This document shows positions 36,118 through 45,739 of a stretch of DNA of 64,000 nt, piece by piece. Source of the DNA: Bog-532 sp963742865 (lineage in GTDB: Bacteria > Actinomycetota > Actinomycetes > Streptosporangiales > Streptosporangiaceae). The notes under the pieces are model-generated. The model was not told the origin of the DNA. It saw only the letters and a list, made by a program, of their open reading frames with translations, and did no database searches. The position numbers and the translations under genes are program-made. Every line of letters begins with the position of its first letter. Within the stretch, counting starts at the first letter, position 1. Location: assembly GCA_963742865.1 (NCBI GenBank), contig CAVUNW010000003.1:1-64000 (forward strand). The letters are read 5' to 3'.

Positions 36118-38955
36118 ATGGCCAGGGGCGGGCTACTAGAGCGCGACGGCGTGACCGAGGCCGTCGCCGGACTTGTCGGCGCCGTGAGCACCGGTCGGCC
36201 CGGAGCGCTCTTTGTGGTCGGCGAGGCCGGGCTGGGGAAGACGGCCCTGCTCGGGCGCGGATGTAGCTTGGCCGCAGCGGCCGGGCTGAGCACGGGTTTT
36301 GGCCGCGGGCATCCGATGGAGGGTGCCCTTCCCTTCGGCGTGCTCGTCCAGGTCCTGGATGACGTCGGCGGCCATGGGCTGCTGCGGGAAGACCGGCCCG
36401 GTGCGACATCTGGCGATGACCGCGCCTCGCGGTTCTTCAGCGTGCTGCGCTGGCTTGAGCGCCGGGACGGCCAGCCCACGCTGCTGGTCGTCGACGACCT
36501 GCACTGGGCGGATGCTGACTCGCTGGCTCTGGCTGTGTTCCTGTGCCGCCGGATGTCATCCCTGCGGGCCGGGCTGCTGGCGAGTCTCCGGCCGTGGCCT
36601 GTGGTGGCCCTGGAGTCGGCGATGGGCCTGGCGCAGGAGGGCTGCGCGCGGCTGGAGCGGCTCGCGCCGCTGACCTCTGGGGCGGCCACGTCGCTGCTGG
36701 AGACCCGGGTCGGCCGGCCGGTTCCGGCCGAGGTCTCCCGGCGGGCGGGGCAGCTGTGCGCCGGGAATCCGCTGCTGCTGGAGCAGATGGCGATGGCCAT
36801 CGGGCGGGGCGAGGACGTGCCGGACACGGGCGGAGCCAGCCGCAGCATCGTCGGTGAGGGCCTGCTGCTCGCCCGCTTCGCGGGACTGCCAGCGGCAGGG
36901 ATGCGCTGCGCCCGGGCGGCGTCCGTGCTGGGCACCCGGTTTGTGCCCGGGATCGCCGCGCAGGTGGCCGGGCTGGACGGCGCCGAAATCGATACGGCCC
37001 TGGAGTCGCTGGGCCGGAGCGGGCTGATCGTGGAAGGCCCGGGACCGGAGGCCGCCTTCATCCACCCGCTGTTCCGGCAGGCCCTGTACGACGACCTGGG
37101 TGCGGCCCGGCGCGCCCAGCTGCACGCGCGCGCCTTCACCGTCTTCGCGGTCCGCGGCATGGACGCGGCCGCAGCCGAGCACGCCATCCAGGCCAACCTG
37201 GCCGGTGATATGGACGCGGTTGCGGTGCTGGAGCGGGCGGGTCGCGCGGCCCGCCGGTCCGGCGCCCTGGGGGTGGCCGTGGCGCGCCTGGATGCGGCGG
37301 TGGCGATGGCCGCCGGGCGGGCCGGAACCGATCTGCTGCTGGCCCAGGGCGAGGCACGGCTGGCGGGCGGCCGGCCGGACCGGGCGGCCGATGTCTACCA
37401 GGAGCTGCTTGAGCGGCCGGGGCTGCCGACCAGCGCCAGTGTGCAGGCTTGGTGGATGCTGGGCCGGGCGCGGGCGATGACCGGCGCCCACGACCAGGGT
37501 CATGCGGCGTTCTGCACGGCCGCCGACCTGGCCGAGCCGGACGATCCGGGGACCGCGGTGGAGGTGCTGCTGGACGCGGCCTTTACCGCGATGCTCACTG
37601 CGGGGCCGGTCCGGGCGCTCCCGGTCGTCAGCCGGGCGCGCGAGCTGGCCGGCGCACGGGCCGCCGGGCTGCGAACCAGGGCGGATGCGCACTGGGGCGA
37701 GATCGCCCTGCAAGCCGGCAACCCGGCTGGCATGGCGGCGGCCGAGCCAGGTGCTCCCTGGCTGGGTGACGGCGGCGGGCCGGATGCCCCGGCGGTGGGG
37801 TGGAGCCTGATCAATGCCTTCGCCTACAGCGCGCTGCTCGTCGAGCGGCTGACCGACGCCGACCGGGCCTTCACTGAGGTCCGGGCCACCGCCGACCGGG
37901 CGAACGACCCGCTGGCCATGGCCATGCTGGCGATCAGCCACGGGTACACGCTGACCCGGATGGGCCGCCTGGACGAAGCACTGACCGCCGTCCGGTTCGG
38001 CCGCTCTCTGGTCGAGCTCGTCCCGATGACGGACTCCTGGTCCAGCGTGGGCATCGCCTATATCCAGCTCTACCGGGGCGACCTGGACGACAGCGACCAG
38101 TGGTGCCAGCTCGCGCACGCCGCCGCGAGCGCCCGCGGCGAGCTCAACGCGCTGCTGTTCGCCTGGGACGTCCTGGGCCACCGGAAGCTGCGCGAGGGTG
38201 CCGTCGGCGAGGCGTGTGAGTTCTACTCCCGGCTGGAGGCCACGGTGCACCAGATGGGCATCGGCGAGCCGTCCCTGCCGCCCTGGCCACGCCACGCGAT
38301 CAGCGCCTACCTGGCCGCGGGACGAATTTCCGATGCCGAACGGGTGCTGCACTGGGTCCAGATCGCAGCACGCAGCGCCTGCCCTACCGGTATCCCCGGA
38401 TCGCGGTGGCCGCAGGCCGGGCTCAGCTGGCGGAGCTGCGGGGTGACCGTGACACGGCCCGCGCGTACTTCGGCGAGGCCCTGGCGCTGCATCAGCAGGT
38501 GGACCTGCCGGTCGAGCACGCCGAGACGCTGCTCGACTTCGGCGGTTTCCTGCGTCGCTACGGCCAGCCGGCCCAGGCACGGCGGGTACTGGCGCAGGCG
38601 ATCCAGGTGGCCGAGGGCGCCCAGGCGGGCTGGCTGGCCGGGCTGGCCCACGCAGAACTGCGCGTGGCTGGCGGGCGGCGCCGCCGCCCGGGAGCGCCGG
38701 GAGCTGACGGCGCAAGAGGGCCGGGTGGCGGCCCTGGCCGCCACCGGGGCCAGCAATCCGCAGATCGCCCGCCAGCTGTCGGTATCGGTCAGCACGGTGG
38801 AGACGCACCTGGAGCGGGTCTACGCCAAGCTCGGCATCGGCTCCCGGCACGGGCTGATCGCGATGGCCGCCGCCCGCGGGGACCTCCCCTGGGATACCGG
38901 CTCCGCCGGGGTCCCGGCCGCAGGCCCGCACCCGCCGAGCGCCGATAACAATTAG
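36118..38955 (+). pseudogene. Large ATP-binding LuxR-family regulator (LAL/AAA type), two compensating frame changes
   Basis: About 945 residues. N-terminal AAA/STAND ATPase: Walker A VVGEAGLGKTALL near residue 35 and Walker B LLVVDDLHWADADSLAL near 122. A long TPR-like helical middle follows. Near 38375 the frame shifts by one (AGRAQLAELRGDRDTARAYFGEAL, QAIQVAEGAQAGW) and near 38690 it returns, giving the C-terminal LuxR HTH (LTAQEGRVAALAATGASNPQIARQLSVSVSTVETHLERVYAKLG). Such regulators switch on secondary-metabolite or catabolic operons in response to ligand and ATP. Read straight through, the protein keeps both ends but has about 105 residues of wrong sequence. ATG at 36118 (MARGGLLERDG) is the family-like start. 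Confidence 0.85.
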
Positions 38956-39080
38956 CGGTCTTCCCGGATGTTCGCGGCGCGGCGCCCTGCAAGACTCGGC
39001 GCAGGCACCGTCTCTTGGCTGAAATCTCCTGGCTGAAATCGCGCACAAGACCCACTGGCCAGGCGGTAAGGGGGCTGGCT

Positions 39081-39284
39081 TTGACATCAAGCCCGCGGCA
39101 GAAGGGTAACGAACCCGAGCCTCCAGAGCAGGCCCTGGTCCTGGAGCTCTCCGTCACCGCCGGCGATCCGGTCAGCGGGACAGTCGGCGTCGTCGGCCGG
39201 TCTCCCGCCATACCCTTCCACGGCTGGATGGACCTCATGAGCGCGATCAACACGCTCCGGGGCGGCATTCCTGAGACCGCGTAG
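39081..39284 (+). CDS. Small conserved-looking protein, unrecognised function
   Basis: About 67 residues from TTG at 39081; the frame also contains a TTG at 39015. The body reads ALVLELSVTAGDPVSGTVG, VVGRSPAIPFHGWMDLMSAIN, TLRGG. A beta-rich start followed by a single amphipathic helix with Trp looks like a real folded protein, and similar small proteins with a FHGW..LM motif occur near regulators in actinomycetes. No function can be assigned. It follows the LuxR regulator on the same strand. Confidence 0.5.
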   Translation: MTSSPRQKGNEPEPPEQALVLELSVTAGDPVSGTVGVVGRSPAIPFHGWMDLMSAINTLRGGIPETA

Positions 39285-39669
39285 CGCGGGCCCGCCGGGC
39301 AAGCAATCTAAGCCGCTCACGATGATCCGGGGGCGCCTGGCGCAGACTGGCCGATCGCATCCCGGCCTGCCCGGCAAATCGCCGGGCCCGCCTTACAAAT
39401 CACGGAGTTCCCCGATGTTACGGCGTCCGTGGCTCCTTAGCGTTGGCGGCAAACGAGGACGACGCGAGGGCAGCGGAACGACGGCACGCGGCCGGCCAGG
39501 GTACTCGGGGGCACCCTGGGATCGAGCGTGGACGGCCCCGGGCATCCTGATCTGCTGCGGCACGGCGAGTGGCGCAGGGCCTGCCGGATGGCGGGTCACC
39601 TGCGCCGCTCGCCGCCGGCTTCGTCCACTAAAGATCCCGGCCGGGTGGTCCGGCTGCGGGGGGAAGGGC

Positions 39670-40332
39670 GTGAGTGACGTGGAACGATGGCTCAGCAGGT
39701 GGGCACCGCTCGCCAGCGTCCCGGCGGCGGCCCTGATCATCGTCGCCTTTGCTACCGGAAACGGCAGCTCTCCGAACAACAATGCGTCCGTGGCGCAGAT
39801 CGTCAGGTTCTACAGCGCGCACGGCACCGGGCAGAAGGTTTCCGCGCTGACCGGCACGCTGGCCTTCGTCTTTTTCGTCTTCTTCGCCGTGGCCCTGTCC
39901 GGCCGCGTGCGGGGTAGCGGTGACCGGGGATGGCTGGCGAACGGCGTGGTCGGCGGCGCGGTGTTCGCGGCGGTCGGCTTCCTGCCGTTCCTGACCTTCT
40001 CATTCATCCTCGGCAACGACATCAAGTTCATGCTGCCCAGCACCGCGCAGACGCTCAACGTGCTCGACAACGACTACTTCCTGCCCGTGGTCGCCGGGTT
40101 CGCCACCTTCGGCATCGTGACCGGCCTGGCCGTGGTCGTGAGCAGGGCCCCGGCGCGGTGGATGGGCTGGGTGCTGGTCGCGTTCGGGGTCGCGGCGGCC
40201 GTTCCGCCGATCGCATTCTTCGCCTTCCTGGCAACGTTCCTCTGGGCGCTGGTAACCGGCATCTGGCTGGCGGTCCAGGCAAAGCCGCGGGCGACCGCGG
40301 ACCAGCCGGAACCGAGCCTCGCAGCTGCGTAG
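39670..40332 (+). CDS. Polytopic membrane protein, DUF4386-like
   Basis: 220 residues with about six hydrophobic segments: APLASVPAAALIIVAFATG, GTLAFVFFVFFAVALSG, GVVGGAVFAAVGFLPFLTF, FLPVVAGFATFGIVTGLAVV, and two in the C-terminal third ending FLWALVTGIWLAVQAK. GTG at 39670 (VSDVERWLSRWAPL) with GGGGGGAAGG upstream is the likely start; the frame extends to 39322 without family-like sequence. Role unknown. Confidence 0.75.
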   Translation: MSDVERWLSRWAPLASVPAAALIIVAFATGNGSSPNNNASVAQIVRFYSAHGTGQKVSALTGTLAFVFFVFFAVALSGRVRGSGDRGWLANGVVGGAVFAAVGFLPFLTFSFILGNDIKFMLPSTAQTLNVLDNDYFLPVVAGFATFGIVTGLAVVVSRAPARWMGWVLVAFGVAAAVPPIAFFAFLATFLWALVTGIWLAVQAKPRATADQPEPSLAAA

Positions 40333-40504
40333 CACTCCCCATGGAAGCCAGATCAGCTCTGCAGGACGGACGTTTTCTGCGGGGCGTCTGGCGTGGCCGC
40401 GAACCGGCCCGGATAAAAGCCGCGATAAATAGCCATTCTGGATTGCCGGACCCTGGCGACAGGTGCATTCTGTCTGTAAACGCGGCTGGTCAAGGGGTGG
40501 GGCC

Positions 40505-40894
40505 ATGGGCGGGGAGTTGCGCGTTCGCCTATCCGAAGACGACGCCGACGGTGCACGGCTGGCGGAACTGACCCGTTATCTGCGCTCCGAGCTCCTGCAA
40601 TTGGACGTCGAGGACGTTACCGCACTTCCGGGAAATGCACCGCCTTCCGGCAGCCGGGCCTTCGGCGCCGCCGAGATCAGCGGGTTGCTGGTCATGCTGG
40701 GCCAGTCGGCCAACGGTCTCCGGTCGGTGGTGGCCGCGGTCACGGCCTGGGCTGGGCGTGGTGGCGGTGCCCGCCGCACGGTCCGGCTGGAACTGGACGG
40801 TGACGCCCTGGAGCTCTCACAGCCGTCAGCCGCCGACCAGGAACGGCTCATCTCACTGTTCGTCACCCGGCACTCCGGGCCCGGCGCCAGCTGA
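40505..40894 (+). CDS. EACC1-type effector-associated small protein
   Basis: 129 residues. The layout is MGGELRVRLSEDDADGARLAELTRYLRSE, then a linker (PGNAPPSGSRAFGAAEISGLLVML), a helix (ANGLRSVVAAVTAWAGR) and a strand-rich end (RRTVRLELDGDALELS). This matches the effector-associated constant component 1 family, found beside caspase- and trypsin-like effectors in actinobacterial conflict systems. It probably recruits or holds the effector. The stop (TGA) shares its A with the ATG of the caspase gene, so the two are coupled. ATG at 40505 lies within GGGGCC; the frame extends to 40463. Confidence 0.75.
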   Translation: MGGELRVRLSEDDADGARLAELTRYLRSELLQLDVEDVTALPGNAPPSGSRAFGAAEISGLLVMLGQSANGLRSVVAAVTAWAGRGGGARRTVRLELDGDALELSQPSAADQERLISLFVTRHSGPGAS

Positions 40895-42997
40895 TGAGCG
40901 GCCAGCGCAAGGCCCTCATCGTGGCCAGCGACCAGTACGAGCAGGAGGGCCTGCGGAACCTGGTCGCGCCCGCCGCGGACGCCGAAGCGCTCGCCGGAGT
41001 GCTCGGCGACCCGCAGATCGGCGATTTCGACGTGCAGGTCGTACGCAATGAGCCGTCGCATGCCATCCAGGCGCAGATCGAGGACCTATTGTCGGAAAGC
41101 CGCCCCGACGACGTGCTGCTGCTCCATTTCTCCTGTCACGGGCTGAAGAGCGATTCGGGCGAACTGTTTTTCGCGGCCGCGAACACCCGGCCCAACCGGC
41201 TCGGTTCTACCGCGGTGTCCGCCGATTTCGTGCAGCGCTGTATGCGGGCCAGCCGCTCCCGGACCATCGTGCTGCTGCTGGACTGCTGCTACGGTGGCGC
41301 CTTCGCCCAGGGTGTCACGGTCCGGGCGGCCGGCGACGTCAACGTGCTGGACAGCTTCCCCACCGACCGGGCCGGCGGCGGGCGCGGCCGGGCGGTCATC
41401 ACTGCCTCGACGGCCATGGAGTACGCGTTCGAAGGCGAGCAGCTCACCGATGATAAGCGGCGACGGCCGTCGCTGTTCACCGCGGCGCTCACCGAGGGCC
41501 TGGCCAGCGGGGACGCGGACCGCGACGAGGACGGCTGGGTCTCCCTCAACGAGCTGTACGAGTACGTGTTCGACGCGGTCCGCGACCGGAACCCGAACCA
41601 GACCCCGAGCCGCCAGGTCGACATGCAGGGTGAGCTCTACCTGGCCCGCAGCCAGCGACGGCGCATCCAGGCCGCGCCGCTGCCCGCCGACCTGCAAGCG
41701 GCCCTGACCGACCAGAACATGTACACCCGGCTCGGCGCGGTCAGCGAGCTGCAAGCCCGGCTGCAGAGCGACAACCTCCCCGCCGCCACGGGCGCCTACG
41801 CGGCCCTGGCCGGGCTGGTGAACGACATCCGCTACGTCGCGGAGCCCGCGACCGCGGCGGCGGCGGGCGCGGCCATCCGGCCCGACCCGGACCGGGTGAG
41901 CCTCGGCCGGGTTGGGCCGGGCGCGGCCGTGCCCGCGCAGCGGGTCCGGCTGCCGGGGCCGCCCATCGCGCGAGCCTGCACGCTTCGGCCGTCCCACGAC
42001 TGGATCCGGTGCGCCCTGACCGCGGACGGATTCGACGTGTCCGCCGATACGTCGCGCACCGGCCGGTTCGAGGGCACCATTGAGGTGAAAGGGCCCACCG
42101 GCCGCGCCACGGTCACCGTCGAACTCGATGTCGCGGCAAGCACCGCCGCCCGGCCCCTGAGCCCGAAGCCCGGCCCGGCCCCCGAAGTGGCGGCCACCCC
42201 TGCTCCCGCCCCGGACCCGGAAGTCGGCCCGGAGCCTGAACCGGTTGCATCGTCCGCAGCGGCCTCCGCGCCGGAACCGGTCTTCGCGTCTGCGGCGCCC
42301 GCCACCGCCAAACCCGTCCCGGTTCCGTCCCACGCCCCCCGCCGTTCCGGCCTCATCCAGGGACTCGCCTTCCGCGACCGGGTCCGCCGATGGTGGCACG
42401 GGCCGGACCGGCCTGCTCGCCCGGGTGGGCGGAGCTGTCGTCCTGACCGCGCTGCTCAGCTTGGAGGCGCTGCACCTCGGGCGGGTCGACGCGGTCCAGT
42501 ACCCGGAGATCCACCCGGCGTACTGGTGGATCGTGTTCATCCTCGCGGTCGCCGGCCTGCTCATCGCCGCGTTCGAGCGGCCGCCCCGCTGGCCGACCAC
42601 TGTCCCGCACCTGCTCAATTCGGTCTACTTCGTGGTGCTCCCGCTGGTCCTGTTCCGGCTGCAGAGGGACTACTACGACCCCGGCAGCATCGACGGCCCG
42701 TCCGCCCTGCTGGAGGGCACGCTGCTCGGCGGGACGATCGCCTACGCGATCGCCGCCCTAGGCTGCGGCATCGCCGTCCTGCGCGGGGCGCGGGACGCGC
42801 TGACCGTCACCGGGCTGGTGACGACGGTGCTCATGACGGCCGGCGCGGCGCTGATCGCGATCAGTGAGTTCCGCAGTCCCAGCTTCCTCAGCGTGCCAGG
42901 TTGCGGCATCCTCCTCGCCGCCGCGGTTTCCAGCCTGGTGATGGCCGCCATCCTGCTGCGACACCTGCTCCGGCCACGCGTCTCGGCCGGCCGCTGA
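40894..42997 (+). pseudogene. Caspase-like (peptidase C14) protease with C-terminal membrane domain, one frame change
   Basis: N-terminal caspase fold: RKALIVASDQYEQEGLRNL, then HFSCHG with catalytic His82, and LLLDCCYGGAF with catalytic Cys132. DADRDEDGWVSLNELYEYV follows, an acidic loop often seen in bacterial metacaspases. A helical segment (270-320), a beta-type domain (SHDWIRCALTADGFDVSADTS) and a Pro/Ala/Glu linker come next. At about 42390-42430 the frame changes and continues TGRTGLLARVGGAVVLTALLSLEAL with five or six membrane helices to 42997. Without the change the protein ends in unrelated sequence at 42867. If intact it is a membrane-tethered suicide protease acting with the EACC1 protein. 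Confidence 0.75.
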
Positions 42998-43034
42998 CAC
43001 GAGGTGCCCGGCGCACCCATCAAACGCTCCCTGA

Positions 43035-43378
43035 TTGCCTACGATCACTAAAGATCAATCCGACTCACTCATCCAGGCGGGGCAGGGCCTCGACACGGCC
43101 CGCATGTTCTGGTCCCTCTGGCAGGACCCGTTCCCCGACCACACGTGCACCCTGACCCGCGGGGTCGCCGAGGGAAATGAGGCCCTTCAGGAAGCAGTCT
43201 TCAGCGGCACGCACACGGAAACATTCCACACGCCCACCAGTGGCGACATTCCGGCGACCAGGAAAAGCGTGGCCCTGCCCTACGCGCTGGGCCTCACTTA
43301 TCGTGACGGCAAGTGGTCGGACTTCCCCGCCTTCTCTTCGACCAGGCTGAGCTCATGACTCAGCTGGGCCTCATGTAG
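43035..43378 (+). pseudogene. Truncated SnoaL-like (ester cyclase/NTF2-fold) remnant
   Basis: From 43035 the frame reads ITKDQSDSLIQAGQG, then GNEALQEAVFSGTHTETFHTPTSGDIPAT, VALPYALGLTYRDGKWSDF. Near 43335 one base moves it to FDQAELMTQLGLM and TAG at 43376-43378, the usual end of SnoaL-like polyketide-cyclase/ester-cyclase proteins. The N-terminal helices of the cone fold are largely missing. Probably non-functional. Its end overlaps, antisense, the end of the cytidine-deaminase-like gene. Confidence 0.55.
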
Positions 43379-43713
43379 ATACGCCCGAGGAGGGTGCCGT
43401 CGGGGGCGGCGTGGAACACGGTGGCCCGGGGGCCGAGGTCGCGGACGGCCTCGAGGTCGCCGGGGGCGGGCTCGGCCGCATCGCTGACCAGGGCCGCTGC
43501 CTCCAGGGCGGACGCCCCGCTGGAGACGGCCATCGCGACGGCCAGGCGCAGCGCGGACAGCTGCAACGAGGGGAGGGCCACGGCGGCCGCCGCGTACGTG
43601 CGGCCGGTCTCGTCGCGGACGGCTGCCCCCTCGGCGGCTGCCACCCGGGCACGGGTCGATCGGGCCAGGGTAATGATCTTCTGATCCTCGGGGCCGAGTT
43701 GCGCGTCGCTCAC
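43360..43713 (-). CDS. Cytidine-deaminase-like protein without zinc ligands
   Basis: 117 residues resembling the small protein that actinomycetes encode between era and the CorC gene: LARSTRARVAAAEGAAVRDETGRTYAAAAVALPSLQLSALRLAVAMAVSSGAS, then VRDLGPRATVFHAAPDG. The fold segments line up with cytidine deaminase, but the catalytic blocks (Cys-Ala-Glu and Pro-Cys-x-x-Cys) are absent: the first is replaced by PSLQLSALRLA. It is therefore unlikely to deaminate cytidine and may be a structural relative. Confidence 0.72.
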   Translation of the reverse strand: MSDAQLGPEDQKIITLARSTRARVAAAEGAAVRDETGRTYAAAAVALPSLQLSALRLAVAMAVSSGASALEAAALVSDAAEPAPGDLEAVRDLGPRATVFHAAPDGTLLGRIYMRPS

Positions 43714-43801
43714 GCGGTCGAGTGTAGGGGGACGGGCCCGCGAGGCCGAGGACCCGGGCCCGGCAGGCGCTCCCGGCGGCCAGGCGAACGGTGAGGAAGG
43801 G

Positions 43802-45106
43802 TCAGGGGGACGTCCGTTCAGATTGATCGGTTTGCTCGGCCTCTTGCGGAAGCCGCTCGACGAGGACGGAGCCGATCCGGTTGCGGCGCCCGGACAGGTT
43901 TTCGGCGGTCAGCCGCAGACCGCCCACGGTCCCCTCCGAGCCGGCGATCGGTACCCGGCCCAGCGCGTGGGCCAGCAGCCCTCCGGCGGTCTCGACGTCC
44001 TCGGCCTCGATCGTGGCGCCGAAGATCTCGGCCAGCTCGGTCACCGGCAGGCGGGCGGTTACCCGGGCCACGTCCGGGGACAGCCACTCGACCGGCGGCT
44101 GCTCCTGGTCGTACTCGTCGGTGATCTCGCCGACGATCTCCTCCAGGATGTCCTCGATGGTGACCAGGCCCGCGGTGCCGCCGTACTCGTCGATGACGAT
44201 CGCGACGTGGATCTGCAGCGCCTGCATCTGGCGGAGCAGTTCATCGATGGGCTTGCTATCCGGGACGTAGGTGGCCGGGCGCATCACCTGGTCGACCATG
44301 GTGGTGTTCCCGGAACCGGGATGCTCGTGGCTCCAGGCCACGATGTCCTTGAGGTAGGCGATGCCCACCACGTCGTCCTCGTTCTCGCCCGCCACCGGGA
44401 TGCGCGAGAACCCGCTGCGCAGGTGCAGCGACAGGGCCTGGTCGAGCGTCTTGTCCCGCTCGATGAACACCATCTCCGTGCGGGGGACCATCACCTCACG
44501 GACGATCGTGTCCCCCAGCTCGAAGACCGAGCGGACCATCTCGCGCTCGCCGGGCTCGATGACGCTGCGCTGCTCGAGGAAGTCGACCAGGCCGCGCAGC
44601 TCGGACTTGCCGGTCAGCGGGCCCACCGTAGTGCCCTTGCCGCGGGTGAGCACGCTGCCCGCGCCGACGAGGAGCCTCGGTACCGGGCCGAGCAGCACAC
44701 CGAGCGGGTAGAGCACGGTGGCCGCGCCGAGCGCGACCCGCTCCGCGCCGCGGCGGCCGAGCGGGACGGGGCTGATGCCCACCACCAGGTAGCCGACGAC
44801 GACCATGACCGCCAGCGCGATCAGGTAACCCTTCCACGTGGCGCCGAACCAGTGCACGAACGCGGCCACCACCAGCACGGTCGCGGAGGTCTCACAGAGG
44901 ACGCGGAGCAGCAGCAGGATGTTGAGGTAGCGCGGCAGGTCGGCGAAGACGGCCTGGAGCCGGCGCGAGGCGGGACGAGCCGATCCGGTCAGTTGCTCCG
45001 CGCCGACGGCGGACAGGCGGGCCAGCGTCGACTCCGCGCTCGCCCACCAGCCCGCCATGAGGACGAGCACGATCGCGGCCGCTATCAGCCAGCCCTGGGG
45101 GGACAT
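43802..45106 (-). CDS. CorC/HlyC-family CBS-domain membrane protein
   Basis: About 434 residues. Four hydrophobic segments make up the DUF21/CNNM domain (LIAAAIVLVLMAGWWAS; RYLNILLLLRVLCETSATVLVV; GYLIALAVMVVVGYLVVG; a fourth near VLYPLGVLLGPVP). Two CBS domains follow (VREVMVPRTEMVFIERD; DQVMRPATYVPDSKPIDELL ... HVAIVIDEYGGTAGLVTIEDILEEIVGEI), then the CorC_HlyC domain (VTARLPVTELAEIFG, ETAGGLLAHALGRVP). It is a likely Mg2+/Co2+ efflux or regulation protein. ATG at 45106 overlaps the ybeY TAA by one base (TAATG), so translation is coupled. Confidence 0.9.
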   Translation of the reverse strand: MSPQGWLIAAAIVLVLMAGWWASAESTLARLSAVGAEQLTGSARPASRRLQAVFADLPRYLNILLLLRVLCETSATVLVVAAFVHWFGATWKGYLIALAVMVVVGYLVVGISPVPLGRRGAERVALGAATVLYPLGVLLGPVPRLLVGAGSVLTRGKGTTVGPLTGKSELRGLVDFLEQRSVIEPGEREMVRSVFELGDTIVREVMVPRTEMVFIERDKTLDQALSLHLRSGFSRIPVAGENEDDVVGIAYLKDIVAWSHEHPGSGNTTMVDQVMRPATYVPDSKPIDELLRQMQALQIHVAIVIDEYGGTAGLVTIEDILEEIVGEITDEYDQEQPPVEWLSPDVARVTARLPVTELAEIFGATIEAEDVETAGGLLAHALGRVPIAGSEGTVGGLRLTAENLSGRRNRIGSVLVERLPQEAEQTDQSERTSP

Positions 45107-45726
45107 TACCCCGAACCTTCCTGCCCTCTGAGCTCGCCCGGACCCTCCGCCGGTACGGCGTCCGCGGCGCTGTCCGCGGCCGGGGCGGCAATCGCGGTGG
45201 CGGCGGAAGGAGCATCCGCGGCGGCATCCGTCGTCGGGGCGGCGCGGCTGGACCGCCACGAGCGCAGCAGCCGGTCCTGCAGGCCGAACATCTCGGTGCG
45301 CTCGTCGGGCTCCGCGTGGTCGTAGCCGAGCAGGTGCAAGATGCCGTGCACGGCAAGCAGTTCCAGCTCGTCCTGGGTGCTGTGGCCGGCGTCGCGGGCC
45401 TGAACCGCCGCGACCTGCGGGCACAGCACTACGTCCCCGAGCAGGCCGGGATCGGGGCCGGGTTCCTCCGCGCCCGCGCGGCCGGCGTTGACCCCGCCGA
45501 GGTGTGGTGGCCTCAGCTCGTCCATCGGGAACGCGAGGACGTCGGTCGGGCCCGGCTCGCTCATCCACCGCTCGTGCAGCTCGGCCATGGCCTTCTCGTC
45601 CACCACCAGCACGGAAAGCTCGGCCAGGGGATGGATGCGCATTTCGTCCAGCACGTAGCGGGCGATCGCGGCCAGTGCGACCTCGTCGACCTCCACGCCG
45701 GACTCGTTGGCGATATCAATACTCAC
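45106..45726 (-). CDS. ybeY: Endoribonuclease YbeY, rRNA maturation factor
   Basis: About 206 residues. The core reads VSIDIANESGVEVDEVALA, ELSVLVVDEKAMAELHERWM, PTDVLAFPMDE, LLGDVVLCP and the zinc site HGILHLLGYDH. It cuts the 3' end of 16S rRNA precursor and works in ribosome quality control. GTG at 45726 lies 13 bases after the phoH stop and gives the family start; the open frame continues into phoH. The C-terminal 45 residues are an Ala/Asp-rich tail not needed for catalysis. Part of the minus-strand phoH-ybeY-CorC run. Confidence 0.92.
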   Translation of the reverse strand: MSIDIANESGVEVDEVALAAIARYVLDEMRIHPLAELSVLVVDEKAMAELHERWMSEPGPTDVLAFPMDELRPPHLGGVNAGRAGAEEPGPDPGLLGDVVLCPQVAAVQARDAGHSTQDELELLAVHGILHLLGYDHAEPDERTEMFGLQDRLLRSWRSSRAAPTTDAAADAPSAATAIAAPAADSAADAVPAEGPGELRGQEGSG

Positions 45727-45739
45727 CCGGTTCGCGCCG

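Noticed and set aside
42400..42997. The membrane block after the caspase as a separate gene
   Set aside because: No ATG with a ribosome site exists at its beginning in that frame, and the linker runs into it with a one-base change; a fused protein is simpler, though not proven.
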